Shown: piece by piece, positions 47,301 through 59,503 of the stretch
Position numbering within the stretch: the stretch's first letter is position 1
Layout of the letters: each line of letters opens with the position of its first letter
Assembly: GCA_007258455.2 (NCBI GenBank)
Contig: VDFB02193867.1
Span: forward strand, 567,141,742 to 567,205,741
Length of the DNA stretch: 64,000 nucleotides
Direction: 5' to 3'
Origin: Sequoia sempervirens
Lineage: Eukaryota > Streptophyta > Pinopsida > Cupressales > Cupressaceae
Program-made: the position numbers and the translations under genes
Notes under the pieces: generated by a model
The model's database searches: none
Told to the model about the DNA's origin: nothing
What the model saw: the letters and a program-made list of their open reading frames with translations, nothing else

Positions 47301-48476
47301 ACTACTACCATAACCATTATATCACTGATATTAGCATAAAGGTATTAACTATATATATAACTATCACCCCTTAATGCCATGCCATGGCCTATGGATTTTG
47401 CATAAGGTATATAAACTATGCAATACACATAAAAATAAAAGTTAAAGCCATTACCAAAGATTCTATGAGTTGAACCATTTCATCAAATCAATATTGCTCT
47501 TCTCTAAATAACAGTTGGATCTTATCGCTTAACTCTCGACTTATGCAGTCGTTGCCAATTTCCAACATATAATTTAACATAATAATACTTTAAGAAATAA
47601 TAACATCATGGGAAATGTTGATGACATAGATCATTACATCATCTAACCAGTATATTTGTCAAATGAACGAATTCAACGATGATCATAAATGATCAACGTC
47701 CATATGTAATATCATAATGAGAGTCATTAAGGTAAAGCATTTAAAGATTGAACATATATAGATTACAATCATTTAGAAATTAAGAGTTGGTAATACAATC
47801 TTACATGATCGATGACTTTGATCTTATGTCGTCTCTCTGGCGTATTCACTCCTTAAAACGAACTCAAGGATGATCATCAAAATGACTTCCTTTTGCAAGG
47901 AATCAGGCTATAATATTAGTTCCATGACCTAATAAGCCAATTCAAACTATTATAAAGAAAAAAAGACAAAATGAACAACCACTTACGCAATTGAGGTCAC
48001 AGCGTAAACTCGTTTATGACATAAGAAGCGACGTGCTCTAGAAACTTGTCTCAGTCGTAAAACAACTAATGTTCAACCTTGATGATGTCACTATCCCCAA
48101 AATGACTAGGTTGACATTAAGCAACTAGAATAGACTTAAGACGGTGACAACCTGTTCTATTCCTTGTATCTATTCCCTTCTCTCTAATGATGCTCTCCCT
48201 CCCTTTTTCGGAGGGTCGAAACCTATTTCCTGAATGCAACTTGCAATCAACAACACAAGATTAGTGTTTCAGTAATCATTTTCATAATCCTCATGAGATC
48301 ATCAAATCTTGACAAATTTTAAGCACATGTCAAATTTTAGTCAAATAAACATGACTCATGAAAACATTGATTTTTCTAGCCATTTTAACTAAACGTCAAA
48401 TCATTGAACATGCACAATCATCTACTAATTACTTCAAAGTAAAAATTAAAACATATTTAAAGTTAGGGGTGTAACA
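44314..48476 (-). repeat. right LTR (5' LTR), 4163 bp
   Basis: Co-linear with 37429-41599; differences are mostly transitions and short indels. Confidence 0.92.
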
Positions 48477-48481
48477 ATTTT
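48477..48481. repeat. target-site duplication ATTTT, right copy
   Basis: Matches 37424-37428. Confidence 0.85.
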
Positions 48482-48880
48482 GTAGAAGTATAATCAAAAG
48501 TACATGATAAGGGGTATTTATTTACCTAATGGTGATGCAATTCTTAATTCACACTTTTTTTATGATAGTTTACTTTTCTTGCATAACTCAAAAGAGGAGA
48601 TAGAGAATGTGATGGGGGCTCTTGAATTATATTGTGTTGTGTCTGGTTCTAAGTTGGCTACTCATAAAACTAAATACCTTACGGTGAAAACTGACCCTAT
48701 ACCTGATTGGATATCAAAAAAGTGGAAGAAAATTAAACATGGGAAGATCTCTCACTACTTGGGTATTCCGTTTGGGTTCAAAGTTTCACTTTCTGATATG
48801 TGGAAATGGTACTTAAATAAGTTAAAGAATAAACTATGTACTTGGGGGAATAAATTTTTATTCTTTCACCTAAAATAGAC
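48482..48880 (+). pseudogene. L1-type LINE reverse transcriptase, 3' part
   Basis: Resumes the LINE cut at 37428: GIYLPNGDAILNSHFFYDSLLFLHNSKEE, quoted only in part as IYLPNGDAI and FFYDSLLFLH, followed by LELYCVVSGSKLATHKTK and HYLGIPFG. The catalytic box, normally FADDSLLF in plant L1, reads FFYDSLLF, so the first Asp is lost. Sequence fades after 48880. Confidence 0.85.
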
Positions 48881-50252
48881 CCCTCCACCACAAGAAAGAT
48901 CTTAATTGAAGGAAAAACAAGGGCTATTTCGTGTAGCATAGGTAGAAAAATAGAGGCACCACCAAGAGTAGGTAGTGCCAAATCACATGCAGGAGGAGAC
49001 AAAGAACCATTAGGTGAGAAAAACCATTTAAACAGGTAGGAGAGTGGGAGGATAGAGAGTTATGAGAGAGCATGATATTCACTTGTTGGCATTCATTTGA
49101 TCAATCATAATATTTTTTAGTTTTAAAATCACCAAGTATTTAATATTTAACATTATACCTTTTTATATATAAAACCTTTAAGAAAGCATAAGATAAGGAA
49201 AATTGATGGTTGATAGGAGCTCATCTTTCCAAAAAAATTCATCACCTTAAATCACTGATGAGATATAAGATTAATATGATCAGATATTAGCTACACAATT
49301 CTTCTTCAAAAATATACAATGATTTAGTAATCTCTTTTGGGCAATGTTATTTCAAATAAAAGTGGTGAGCTCTCTACACTCTTCAACCATTGTAATATCA
49401 AATTACATGCAATTTATAATTATGGATTTACATGAGGTGCCTTTCTTGTCTACCATGTTGCAATTTAACCTTGTGTAATGGATTATTCATCACTTATATA
49501 TGTAGATGGTGAAATCTAAATTTTGCTCAAAACAAACAACACACATTAGCATGGTTAGTTTAAAACAAATCAAGATTTTAACATCCATATGAGATGAGTC
49601 AACATGTTTTAATGATGCAATCAAAACAACAAAAGGATTAGATAAAATAGATGAAAACATACAATAAATCATGAAGTAAATAACATGTCATATTGGATTG
49701 GTACTATTGTAGAAAATAGCCCTTTCCCAATCCTTGCTAAGATAAGCTAAATGATATAATGCCAATGATGGTGATGGAGTACGATGGGCAAAATCAGTTC
49801 TCAAGGAGAGTGACTTTGCAAGAGATTGTGGAGGATTTTATCAAGGATGATGATCTCTATTTGTAGATTTTCAAATGCTAAGAGTGTTGAAAAGGGACCA
49901 ATGTGGGACTAAAAATAGGCCAATGAAAAGAGGCCACTTGTCATCATGCCATAGGTTGAGGGATGTGCAAGATTTGAAAAATGTGCCCAAGAGGGGGAAA
50001 TTTCAAATTTGAAATGAGAGTTAATGCTGAGTTTGACTTGTGTAAGGGACATGTAAGACCTATTAAATGCCTTGTTGGATGTACCTTTCAACTTGCTTTT
50101 GAATTCAAATTTGAGGGAAGATGCCATGTTGAGTGAAAATGTTGATTTTAATAAATCAATAAATGGATTTATTTGTGCAAGTGGGATTATCTAGAGGATG
50201 TGACATGCATTAGATTAGATTTAATCAAGATTAATTAGCTAGGATGATGATT
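48881..50252. other. intergenic, no gene seen
   Basis: AT-rich sequence with short unrelated frames only. Confidence 0.5.
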
Positions 50253-50465
50253 AGGTGAGTTTGACTTTTTTTTTTATTTTATTTTAGACTGCAGGAATCG
50301 GGTAGCACGACCCCTTATAAACTGCAGTGCGTAAACTTTTTAACGTGACCGGCAGCGTTGCCCTCTGGTACCACGGACGGGGGAGACTAGAACTCGTGAC
50401 CAGCAGAGCCGCAACGAAATTACTTAGCCAACCGAGCTAGGGCCCCCGCCAGGTGAGTTTGACTT
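50253..50465 (-). mobile_element. tRNA-derived SINE with target duplications
   Basis: Body 50268-50450 on the minus strand. It has a 5' head with an A-box-like CTAGCTCGGTTGGCTA and a B-box-like GGTCACGAGTTCTAG, then an A-rich tail (T run at 50268-50290 on plus). It is flanked by perfect 15-bp duplications AGGTGAGTTTGACTT at 50253-50267 and 50451-50465. Perfect duplications suggest a comparatively young insertion. Confidence 0.88.
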
Positions 50466-51596
50466 ATTTGATTTAAATATTTGATTTATTTAAATCAGAA
50501 AAGGATGGAAAATGCATTTGGATTTAATTAAATGAATGTTTGATTTATTTAATTTGACGGATGATGTAAGACAAGTTGATTTATTTAATAATCTTGATTT
50601 ACTTGGTGAATGGATTTGATGAGTTTGATTTATCTGATGCATGGATGAAGGTGAACTTGATTTATTTAATGAGTGGATGAACGTGAATTGAGTGCATAAT
50701 ACTAATTTTGCATGTCTACAATATATTATATTAGTATTCATACATATTGGTATCAGTGCTTCCCATGGTGGGTTTGGAGTCTCTAAGAAACTCTTAATCA
50801 TTTATATTGACATGTGTATTTTTGAGGAAAAATCCAACACATGACATAATATAACCATTTGAATTCCCTCAACATTTTGACCATGTAATATGTTTTATAA
50901 TATGTTATCATGTTGCATTGGCTTTTAATTTTGATATAAAAATAGATAAAATTTTCAAGCTAGAGCTAAGCCCATGGATAAGAAATAAAAAAGAAATTTA
51001 ACCAAAGACCCTCCAAATACTATTACAAAACAATTATATGCAAAATATAGATTGCAAATTACCTCTACATGAACATGGTACTTTGTAAACCGGGCACACA
51101 AGTGCAAATTTTATAGACCTTAAAATACAAGCACAACAAGACAGATAGACATGTAAGGTAAAAATATAAATATCCACAATTCACCAAAATATTTTCAAAG
51201 CACATGGTTGCAGGTGAGTGAAGCCGCTTGATTTAGCAAGCTCAAGCTACAAAGAATAGAAGTAGAAATTAAATTTGATGCAAGTATAGTCAATTTAGAA
51301 CCATGATCAAACTTCATAAACTTTAAAATTCACTAGCTAAAGAAAATTTCTTTGAACTTGATGATTTTACTAATCAAATTACTTGCATGTAATAACTTGC
51401 AAAGAAAAATGGCATTACAATTAAGGTCATAAATTCAATTCAAACCCAATTGAAAATTGCCCACACTTTCTCAAAAGTTCATGCAGTAAAAAGGAAAACC
51501 TTAAACAGGTTTAACCTCTGGAAAAACCTAAGACATGCATTGCCCCACGCATCCTCACAAAATTCATGTATAAAAAATTTGAAATAAATTAACAGC
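50466..51596. other. intergenic, no gene seen
   Basis: Low-complexity GATTTATTTAATGA-type phrases at 50460-50690; otherwise unrecognised AT-rich sequence. Confidence 0.5.
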
Positions 51597-51985
51597 TAAA
51601 GAGGTCCAGGTTGCAAACAAACATGTGTTGCCTGCACGATGGGACCACTGGAGCCACCATGGAAATCCTGAGCAGCAGAGCTGGCATTCAATTTGGGTTG
51701 TAAATGAGGTCCCAAGTAAGTGGAAGGATGAACAACCACCATGTCTATTTTGTGGGTTTGGACGTATTCCCATGCCGCTTTCTCCACAAGAGTCTTTGAC
51801 ACTGGATACCAAATCTGCAGCAGGATAATTTTTTATTGATTATTTTTCACCATTGATTGCAGCAACCATTACATCATAGTCTAAAACATCAAGTTGAAAT
51901 AGCTTAAGTCTTTCGTTGGCTCATTCTAAAGCTTGCAAATGGTCTTTTTCATTTGGGTCTACTATATTCTGAAGAGTCTTTGTTC
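51597..51985 (-). pseudogene. cinnamoyl-CoA reductase-like relic
   Basis: Two minus-strand pieces of a plant NAD(P)H-dependent reductase of the CCR/DFR type (extended short-chain dehydrogenase). The upstream piece, 51985-51853, reads DHLQALE-stop-ANERLKLFQLDVLDYD, matching the region after the coenzyme loop. The second, 51829-51597, reads WYPVSKTLVEKAAWEY, containing the catalytic Tyr-x3-Lys, then VVVHPSTYLGPHLQPKLNAS. About 100 residues between them are absent, and TGCTGCAG before the second piece looks like a retained splice acceptor. The stop, the missing centre and the lost C-terminal half make it a pseudogene. CCR itself acts in monolignol synthesis, but related reductases share these motifs. 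Confidence 0.8.
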
Positions 51986-53325
51986 ACATTCGTACAACAT
52001 AAATGCGCAAGAACGATTAGAGAGCAATGGTTAGGGAAAAAAAGTTACAGAAGCAAGAAACAAGATTAGTTTTTTATTAAATTAACTTTTAATGAATTTA
52101 ATATTTCTATTTTCCATATGTATATGTATATATTTTATGCCTGTCATTTTCAATGTAGCTTCAAAAACTTTACGAAGAATATTCGTTGAATGCTTTCACT
52201 GTATAACGCCTCTCGATGTAATTACATGCCATAAGCGTAATAATTAAATCACATTATCCAAAACCTTATGTAATATCCAAATGCAAATCATAATTTTCCA
52301 TGTTTGACTTAGTAAACATAATTTATTTAAGATATTATCAAGATTTATATATAAAATTATGAGTATACAAATTAGGCTTAGCATATGGTCAAAGTCATTT
52401 TAAATTATCTCAATTTATCTCATCCGAAACATAAATGACTAAGGTTGGCCCATAAAACCATAACATGTGTAAGCCACACCAAGCATTGGACATAAGAAAT
52501 CAATAATGAATTAATAAATAAATACTTATTTAAATATTATTTGATAAAGTGGGTGCAAAGAGCATGGCATATGTTCGGTTGATTAAACATATCCATCTCC
52601 TTTTCAGTTTTTACATTATTCTAACTGGGTATTCGCAGTCTACTGTTATTGAATGATTCATCTAACAACTAGGAGCTCTTGTATATTTTATCACTTACAA
52701 AATTTATAAAAAATTAAAATTAAAGTAAATGTTATTTTTAATCAATTTGTGGAAGAAAATTCTTAAAATAATAACAAACTAACAAAATAAAATAGTTATA
52801 AGATTTAATTTTGAATGATAGTCAAATATTCTTTTGTAGCTTTTGATAAAATGCTCTTTGAATTCATTGAATATGAAGATTGCTTAGATGGTATGTGTCA
52901 TACATTTCATATTATCATTCCTATAATATATCATAAATAATTGTACCTCCCATCATCTATCATTTTTATTTTTTAAAACTTATATTCCATTTAAACTTAA
53001 AACCAATGCACCATGGAGATTTACATTTCGTTACTATATAAAACAAACTTGAGTGAGGGCTACAATATAATTGCCTATATTATGATTCGGGAAATTTCAC
53101 TTTGAAATTAATAACTGTTACAAGAGCCATACTCTGTTGACATGTTAAAGGTGGCGACTTTTCACTTTATATTCTTTCAAAGCGCCACTCAATGTCTCTT
53201 TTATTATGGAATCTGAACAGTCCTCGAAAGGAATTTCTCAATCTCATGGCTTATTAAACTTCGTTTGAAATTGGCTTTTTTTCAAAAAGCCACGGGATAG
53301 TTGAAGATCATGACCATCTAGGCTT
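51986..53325. other. intergenic, no gene seen
   Basis: AT-rich; only short frames. Includes the 3' flank of the laccase gene. Confidence 0.5.
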
Positions 53326-56300
53326 CTAGCACTGAGGTAGATCAGGTGGAGGAGGAGGCAACTTGTCCAAACTTCCTAGCCCATCCTCGGTAATAAACAC
53401 CATCTCAAAACCAAGCTCCGAATGGGATTCAAAATGGCAATGCATCAGCCAAACCCCTGTTATGTAACAACAGAAACAAACGAATTCTATTATCTAATTT
53501 ACTTTTGAAGACAAAAAAAAAAGTCATTGTAAATTCGGGTTTATAAACAGTTGTGCCCAGATATATGGCTCGAAACTATAACATTTACTCTCCGCTCAAA
53601 ATAGTACAATTTAAACCATCTTACCTGGATTATTGGCCCTAAATCGGATGGCAGCCCACCCAGCTGTAGGAACTCCCAGGGTGTTCATCATCTGTGGATC
53701 TTCAAGATTGAAATTTGCAGGATCTGTTTGGGAATTATAGTTGCCAAAGCCTTACCCCACAACATAAAAATCATGGCCATGAAGGTGTATAGGATGGTTC
53801 TGCAGTGTGATAATCCCAGTGTTCTGAAACACTATTTGGACACTACTATTGAATTTTAAAACCTTTACCTTCGCCCCCAACTCGGGTTCCCAAAGACTCC
53901 GTGGCACAGTTCCCGTGTAATTAAATGCCAGCAGAGGATTATTTGGGAAATCTCTTGTAAACACTCCATCTATACAAAAATAGTAAGCCTGCAAAACAGC
54001 AATATCCGGCCTTACAAATGAAATATTACTAAAGCTTCCAACAGCTCTACCGCCAAAGAGCCCCGCGCACGAATTGTTGGGACAGCTAACAAGTCCAAAC
54101 CCCTCTATCATAAACATTTCCTCGTCTACAGTCTGAGGCACTGAAGCCCTCAAACTTCTGAGCTCGCTACTGAATTTGAATGCCGTTGTGGTATCGTTGA
54201 ATGCAGGAAAATTGGGCAGCATGGGTACAGACGTATTACTGCATTCCTGGTATTGTAATAATATTGCAGTTGTGGTGGTATTTAAGAATCCAGTTCCAGT
54301 AGGTTGACTGTTGTATACGCGGGTGCCAATGTAAAACTGTCCGGATTGCTGAGAAGTCGTTATGAGCACATCCATGGTGTTACCCGGGTGTGTGAGAAGC
54401 ACATCTGTTTCATATGGTTTGGTATACACGGCATCCACGGCCACAACAGTCATATTGTGTTGCGCAATCTTGAAGAAGTAGGAATGAATCATGGCAGAGT
54501 TTACGATCCTCAGCAGGTAGGTTCTTCCCGCCTCGACCAGTATTCTCGTTGTATCTGCATTCCCAATTCATTCATTGTTTAATTATCTGTCGAAAACTAC
54601 TATCGATCTATGCTTTGTTTAATAATACTCTGTTAATACACAAACCATTTGAAGAGCAGGGGAAAAAATCTCCTGGCTGGCTACTGATGGTGTATGCATC
54701 CGAATCATTTGGTACAGCTCCTCTTCGAACGGCATCTGCTATTACATCTTCCACATTGGCATTCCACCATTCACCTGAACACAGTAGACAATGTAAAATT
54801 AAACTGACAATGTAAAATTAAACTGAATCACTACTCATGAAACATGGGTCAATGAGTTTGACTTGAAACTACACGGTTGAATCCTGATAGCAGTATCATA
54901 ATTTGACACGCTGTGGAAAAATACCTCCTACTTATCAACCCATATTCTGTTATCTTTTCTTTTAGGTGTATATTAACAATAGGAAGAAATTTAGAACATT
55001 AGCCCTAAATACTATACAGAGAAAAAGGATAAACATCCTGATTTTATAAGCCTGTAGACATAACTGTTTAATCTATTTACAGCTTCCCATCACACAACCT
55101 AATTTAAATTAAACTCTTTATAAATTATTCTACTTGACTTTGAAAAATACATATTATTTCATCCATCCTAAGTATCTTTTATTAATAATATTTCCCCATA
55201 ATACAAAGATATCAACATTTATTGGATAGATTTCGAAGAGGTCATGGCATAGCTTAAACTTAAAGAGAGCGTAAAACATATTTTTATCTGATCTCATGAG
55301 AATTCTTTTTCTATGTCTGAAAGGTAACGTCAAAGCTTGCGTCTACATTTTTGACATGATGTGATGGTTTACTGATAAATATTTCATGAGAAACTACTCT
55401 ATAGAATCTTAAAGAGGTCGTAAACACAAATATTGAATTAGTATAATTGACTGTTTATGTAGAGCTGAAGAATTGGAATTTTACCGTTTTTAGACGTAAA
55501 GAAAAATATTTGTATGGGAAAATTTTCTTAAAAGAAGACGTAAAGCAAAGTGTTTGTACGAGGGATATCTTCACTTCGTGGCTAAAATAAAAATCGAGGT
55601 GGCCGAGTGCTTTCAGTCTGGACAGTTTACATGCAAGCTGCCCGCTCTCTCCTTGGGAGTGTAAGATTGAATGGAGATTAAAAAAGAAAACATAACACAT
55701 GAAAGAAATTAACATAAATACATAGAAACACAATAATTTGTTCGATGCATTGATTCAGATAAACATAAATACAACAATTCTCCCAATATGCTGCTGCACA
55801 CAAATTATATTTTTACTGCTTTATCAGAGTTGATAGCTTGATCAAAAACTCTTTATAGAGGAATTTACAACTCACAAGAAAAATCTAGAACATGCAAACT
55901 ACATAAAAACTTAACAAAATTATAATTTATTTCTAATTACAATAGATACTACTAATGCAAAACTGTAATTTCTATTTCCGCAATCAACGGAAGAAATTAC
56001 TTTCCGACAGAAAGCTCAATAATTCTTTCCAACGACACGATAGAATACTTTAAGGGTTTTACCTAAAATAATAGGAATCTCGGCATCTGGTTTTGGAAAC
56101 GGATAATCGTTTCCAACCGGGGGCAAAATAACTAATGCTCCATGCACAGTAGCTCTCAGATATGTGATATGCGCATGCCACCACAGCGTCCCTTCCTGTC
56201 CCGTGATGGTAAAATCGTACGTAAACTTATTCCCAGGGGTAATCGGACACTGCGTTACGTAGGCCGGTCCGTCTGCCCAGCACGATCTCAACTGCCGTAC

Positions 56301-56751
56301 TCCATGCCTGTACAATCATAAACAATTATAGTCTCTAAGCAGATAGCCCTTTAATTTTAAAATTAATTGATACTTGAATATAATCTTTGTTACCAATGTA
56401 GAGTAACATTATATGGTGCATTGTTCTGCACATGAACAACAAGATTATCCCCTTCACGCACGGTAATACTCGGGCCGGGATACTGTCCATTCACTGTTAC
56501 AAGCGTCTGCGTGTTGCATACTCTAGTCACGCTCTGCGTTCCAATCTGTAACAAGGTAAACATCATATCTTAGCTCATACTGAATACGGATCATTACATC
56601 AGGCGTATGTAACTCTTAGGCTTCTAAAGAATGGTTGAAACAAACTCACGGTGAAATTGTGGTGGACAAGGGCTGCAGAAGCCGCCCATGGTGCTACCAG
56701 AATTAAACAAACTAGCGAGCTTAATCTTAGCACACTTGACAACCTTGCCAT
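53326..56751 (-). pseudogene. laccase gene, six exons, one in-frame stop
   Basis: Secreted multicopper oxidase of the plant laccase family, which oxidises monolignols and other phenolics in the cell wall. Exons on the minus strand are 56751-56650, 56545-56394, 56307-56063, 54774-54646, 54554-53625 and 53456-53326, all with GT..AG borders. Lengths 102, 152, 245, 129, 930 and 131 add to 1689 bp (562 residues plus stop), and these sizes fit plant laccases. A signal peptide (MARLSSVLRLSSLVCLIL..) ends before AALVHHNFT. Copper motifs are HWHG across the exon 2/3 join, WWHAH, HPIHLHGHDF and HCHFESH. A TAA at 53754-53752 replaces the usual Gln in VVGQGFGN and removes the last 85 residues with the final copper cluster. 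The position that tunes the type-1 copper, usually Leu or Met, is Phe. A sequencing error at the stop is possible. Intron 3 is 1.29 kb. Confidence 0.93.
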
Positions 56752-56810
56752 GCTTGATACTTTACGAGCAACGCGGCTTAAACTTATGGAGATATTTAGA
56801 AAACCCGCAG

Positions 56811-56822
56811 CTTATTTATACA
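56811..56822 (-). promoter_or_regulatory. laccase TATA box
   Basis: Minus strand TGTATAAATAAG, about 60 bp before the laccase ATG. Confidence 0.6.
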
Positions 56823-58299
56823 TCCAAAGCACGGGAAAAACACGATTACGCACAGTTGCTTTCCGATTGCGCTTCCCTAACTACTCGTTTAGGAAAGCAT
56901 GGTAAGATATTCAAAAGGTCCACTGCATTGGATTGCCGTAAGGAGTAGGAAAACGCGTATGCCGGATCATTAATTCTTATTTCTGTTGAAATCATTTGCT
57001 CCTCCGTTCTTTCGTCCTGATGCTTTGTTTAGGACAATGGAACCGCGTTCACAAAATGCGGCGGCGTCGGCGACGAAAATCTAGTTGCAATTTCCGGGTC
57101 GGCCAATGATTCTACAGTGGTATTTGGTACAAATGTGCTCGCTAAGTAGCTGGAATCCAAAATGCTTTCAATTTTTTATTTATTTTTATCAAAGTCGTAT
57201 TTATTTTAATTCCAATGTGAATAGTTAAGTATAAAAGTCTATGGTAAATAAAGGGTATGTTTACGGAATTGAAGTTTCCAACCGTTACCTTCGTTTGTTT
57301 TAATAAATTACCTCATTTTTAAAAATAATTGTGAAGCTTGCAAAAATGGTGAATCACCTAGTTGAAGCTTTCAACTATGGTCAATTATTTTGACTGTAAT
57401 TTTATAAAACTAATTGTGAAGCTTTTAATTATAAGGAATCATCTCCTTATCTTAAATTCAAATTTTAAAATTTGATATAAAATAGTTTAAATTCATAATT
57501 ATCTATTTAATTTTAAAATTATTATTTACGTCGAAGGTGTATCCAATGTGAGGAAGAGCAAGCTACAATTGAAGATCAATGCTTGTATTGTCTGCCGTAC
57601 CATGGGAGTCGATTAAAAAAATTTCCTCCATCCGATGGTTTTCACTGTTTTATCGCCCTTTAAATGTGTCGCCATCAAGACATTAAATCATTCGTCTTTC
57701 CTTGCAATTTTTCACATCGGTGTCAGAAACTTTACCATTAGCAAAACATAAGTCTGCTTTGCTCTGCATCTTCCTTGATTTTCTGCCAGCGCCAAAAACA
57801 GATTACAACTCATTAGCGCTTTCCAAATATAGTCATACAGCTGCAAAATATTTTAAAATTTCATTCAGCCGCTTAAGGATATAATCTTTTTTGGACTATC
57901 TTCCTGTAAATGGGCTTTAATTACAGAGATCTAGTTCGCCTTAGCAGCCCTATCCTGAGCTCTCCATTGACGGCATGTCGGACGAAGGTAAGCAGACTGT
58001 AAAACTAGAATATTTAGCCTCCTCAAAACAATATGCTACATAATTTCCTCCTTGCATTGAATAAATCATTGTTTTCGTGTAGATCTCTCCGTTGAACTAT
58101 TTCATGCGAATTTCGAAAGCGGAGCAGCTTAAATGGAACACAGACGATTTGCATTCTGTTTTATTTATTTCAGGAAACAAATAGTTTGTTTTTATTTTTT
58201 TAAAGAAACAAATAGTTTGTTTGTGCTATGCACATGGTTAGTCGTGGTCGTGGCTCTTAATTTTGTAGTTTCTTTGTAATGATTTAAATAAAAATCCAG
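56823..58299. other. laccase upstream region and spacer, no gene seen
   Basis: No exon with recognisable protein similarity. It should hold the laccase promoter; no further motif is claimed. Confidence 0.5.
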
Positions 58300-58965
58300 A
58301 CATATTTCAAAAATCTCCTGCATTTGAAGGAAAATCTCCTACTTTTTAATTTGATAATTTGGTTTATGTATTTCATTAAAGATTGTTGAAGAAAACGAAC
58401 AACATCACCAGTGGCTGCAATCTCCTCAACAATGTTACTGGCGGAAAATGAAACAATCTGCAGAGTAATGACGTCAGTATGTTGAAGACTGGGTATAACA
58501 ACCAACCTAGGTGATTAAGGAAATAGTGGCACTTTAACCTATATAGTATGTGTGTTGTGTCGTTCAAAACCTGACCCCAGATGACAAACTTCTTTGCAAG
58601 TCACTGGACCATCAAATATAAATTCAACAAAAGCAATAATGGCTTAGAAACTTTATTGATTTTACCATAATTGTATCAACATCTGTTGCAGCCCTTGCTA
58701 TCGCTAGCTCCCCTGTTAGAAAGAACACATGACCAAGTTGTTTGGACTAATTCTAATAAGAAAAAAGCAAAAAAATCAACAACAAATTGATTCTAGGAAA
58801 AATACCTTCAGGATGGCTAACTTATGCAAAGTTGTTGGGAGCAATCATGATTGGTGCAGAGATCTTGAATCCCAATATACTGGTTGAAAAATCTACATGC
58901 CTTACATCTACCAAAACTCTTGGACGAAGCTGATCAGTATTGAGCAACTCTTCTGATTTCAACGG
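58300..58965 (-). pseudogene. glycolate oxidase-like relic
   Basis: Three minus-strand pieces of an FMN-dependent 2-hydroxyacid oxidase (photorespiratory enzyme family). About 58960-58806 encodes [20 protein letters not shown] and [10 protein letters not shown], then an in-frame stop and SHPEG, with a GT donor after 58806. 58712 to about 58655 begins after an AG acceptor and encodes GELAIARAATDVDTIM. About 58480-58300 encodes SFSASNIVEEIAATGDVVRF. These match the order in the family (HPEGE..ARAA..TIM..LSS..SSVEEVA). The N-terminus and the active-site half of the barrel were not found. Introns survive, so it is not a processed copy. Confidence 0.8.
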
Positions 58966-59503
58966 CGGTCACCGACTGCGCAATGAAAATCTCATGACAA
59001 AAGGTAAGTATGGAGGAAATATCGGAATGTGGCGGTGAAAGTATTAGGTGAGATTGAAGGCAGCAGTAAATACCGTGCGAAGTTTCGCAACTCGCAGGAT
59101 CGCACCAAATAGCAAATGCAAATCTCTGAAGCGGCGTTCGAGCAAAAATGAATGCGTAAAACTGAAATGGGAAATAGAAAAATGTGTAATAGCAAATAGC
59201 AAAGATTATTTTGATTTAAATGAGTCCTCAAACAATGTTTCTTTAGTAAAAGAGATGGGTTGTGATGTTAGTTCCTCAGAATCAAAGTTACAATTCTTTG
59301 TTAGGACCATTCTAGATGGACGCACTATAGTCCTCCATGCTAGCTTGAGTGATACAGTTAAATATAAGTTAAATATATATGCGTAGAACTAACATATATT
59401 TAAAACTTGCAATAGCACCTTTAAAACCATTCTAGATGGACCCATTTAATTGTATATAAGTTACAGTTCTTTGTTAGGGCCATTCTAGATGGACGCATTA
59501 AAC
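58966..59503. other. spacer with a short repeated phrase
   Basis: A 40-bp phrase, TTCTTTGTTAGGRCCATTC followed by TAGATGGACGCA, occurs at about 59297 and 59468, with a partial copy at 59425. No gene seen. Confidence 0.5.

Larger units (their letters stand above)
37429..48476 (-). mobile_element. non-autonomous LTR retrotransposon inside the LINE
   Basis: Two 4.17-kb direct repeats around a 2.7-kb interior with no intact gene. Minus-sense signals are in order: a tRNA-iMet primer site next to the right LTR, and a short G-rich tract next to the left LTR. TSD ATTTT. The LTRs share almost every word with small indels. The size and lack of genes resemble large retrotransposon derivatives. A weak integrase-tail relic near 41850-42150 (IRMTPFE on the minus strand) suggests a gypsy ancestor. 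Confidence 0.9.

Noticed and set aside
55598..55660. tRNA-Leu/Ser-like phrase GGTGGCCGAGTGC in laccase intron 3
   Set aside because: An A-box-like word only; no B box and no cloverleaf could be drawn.
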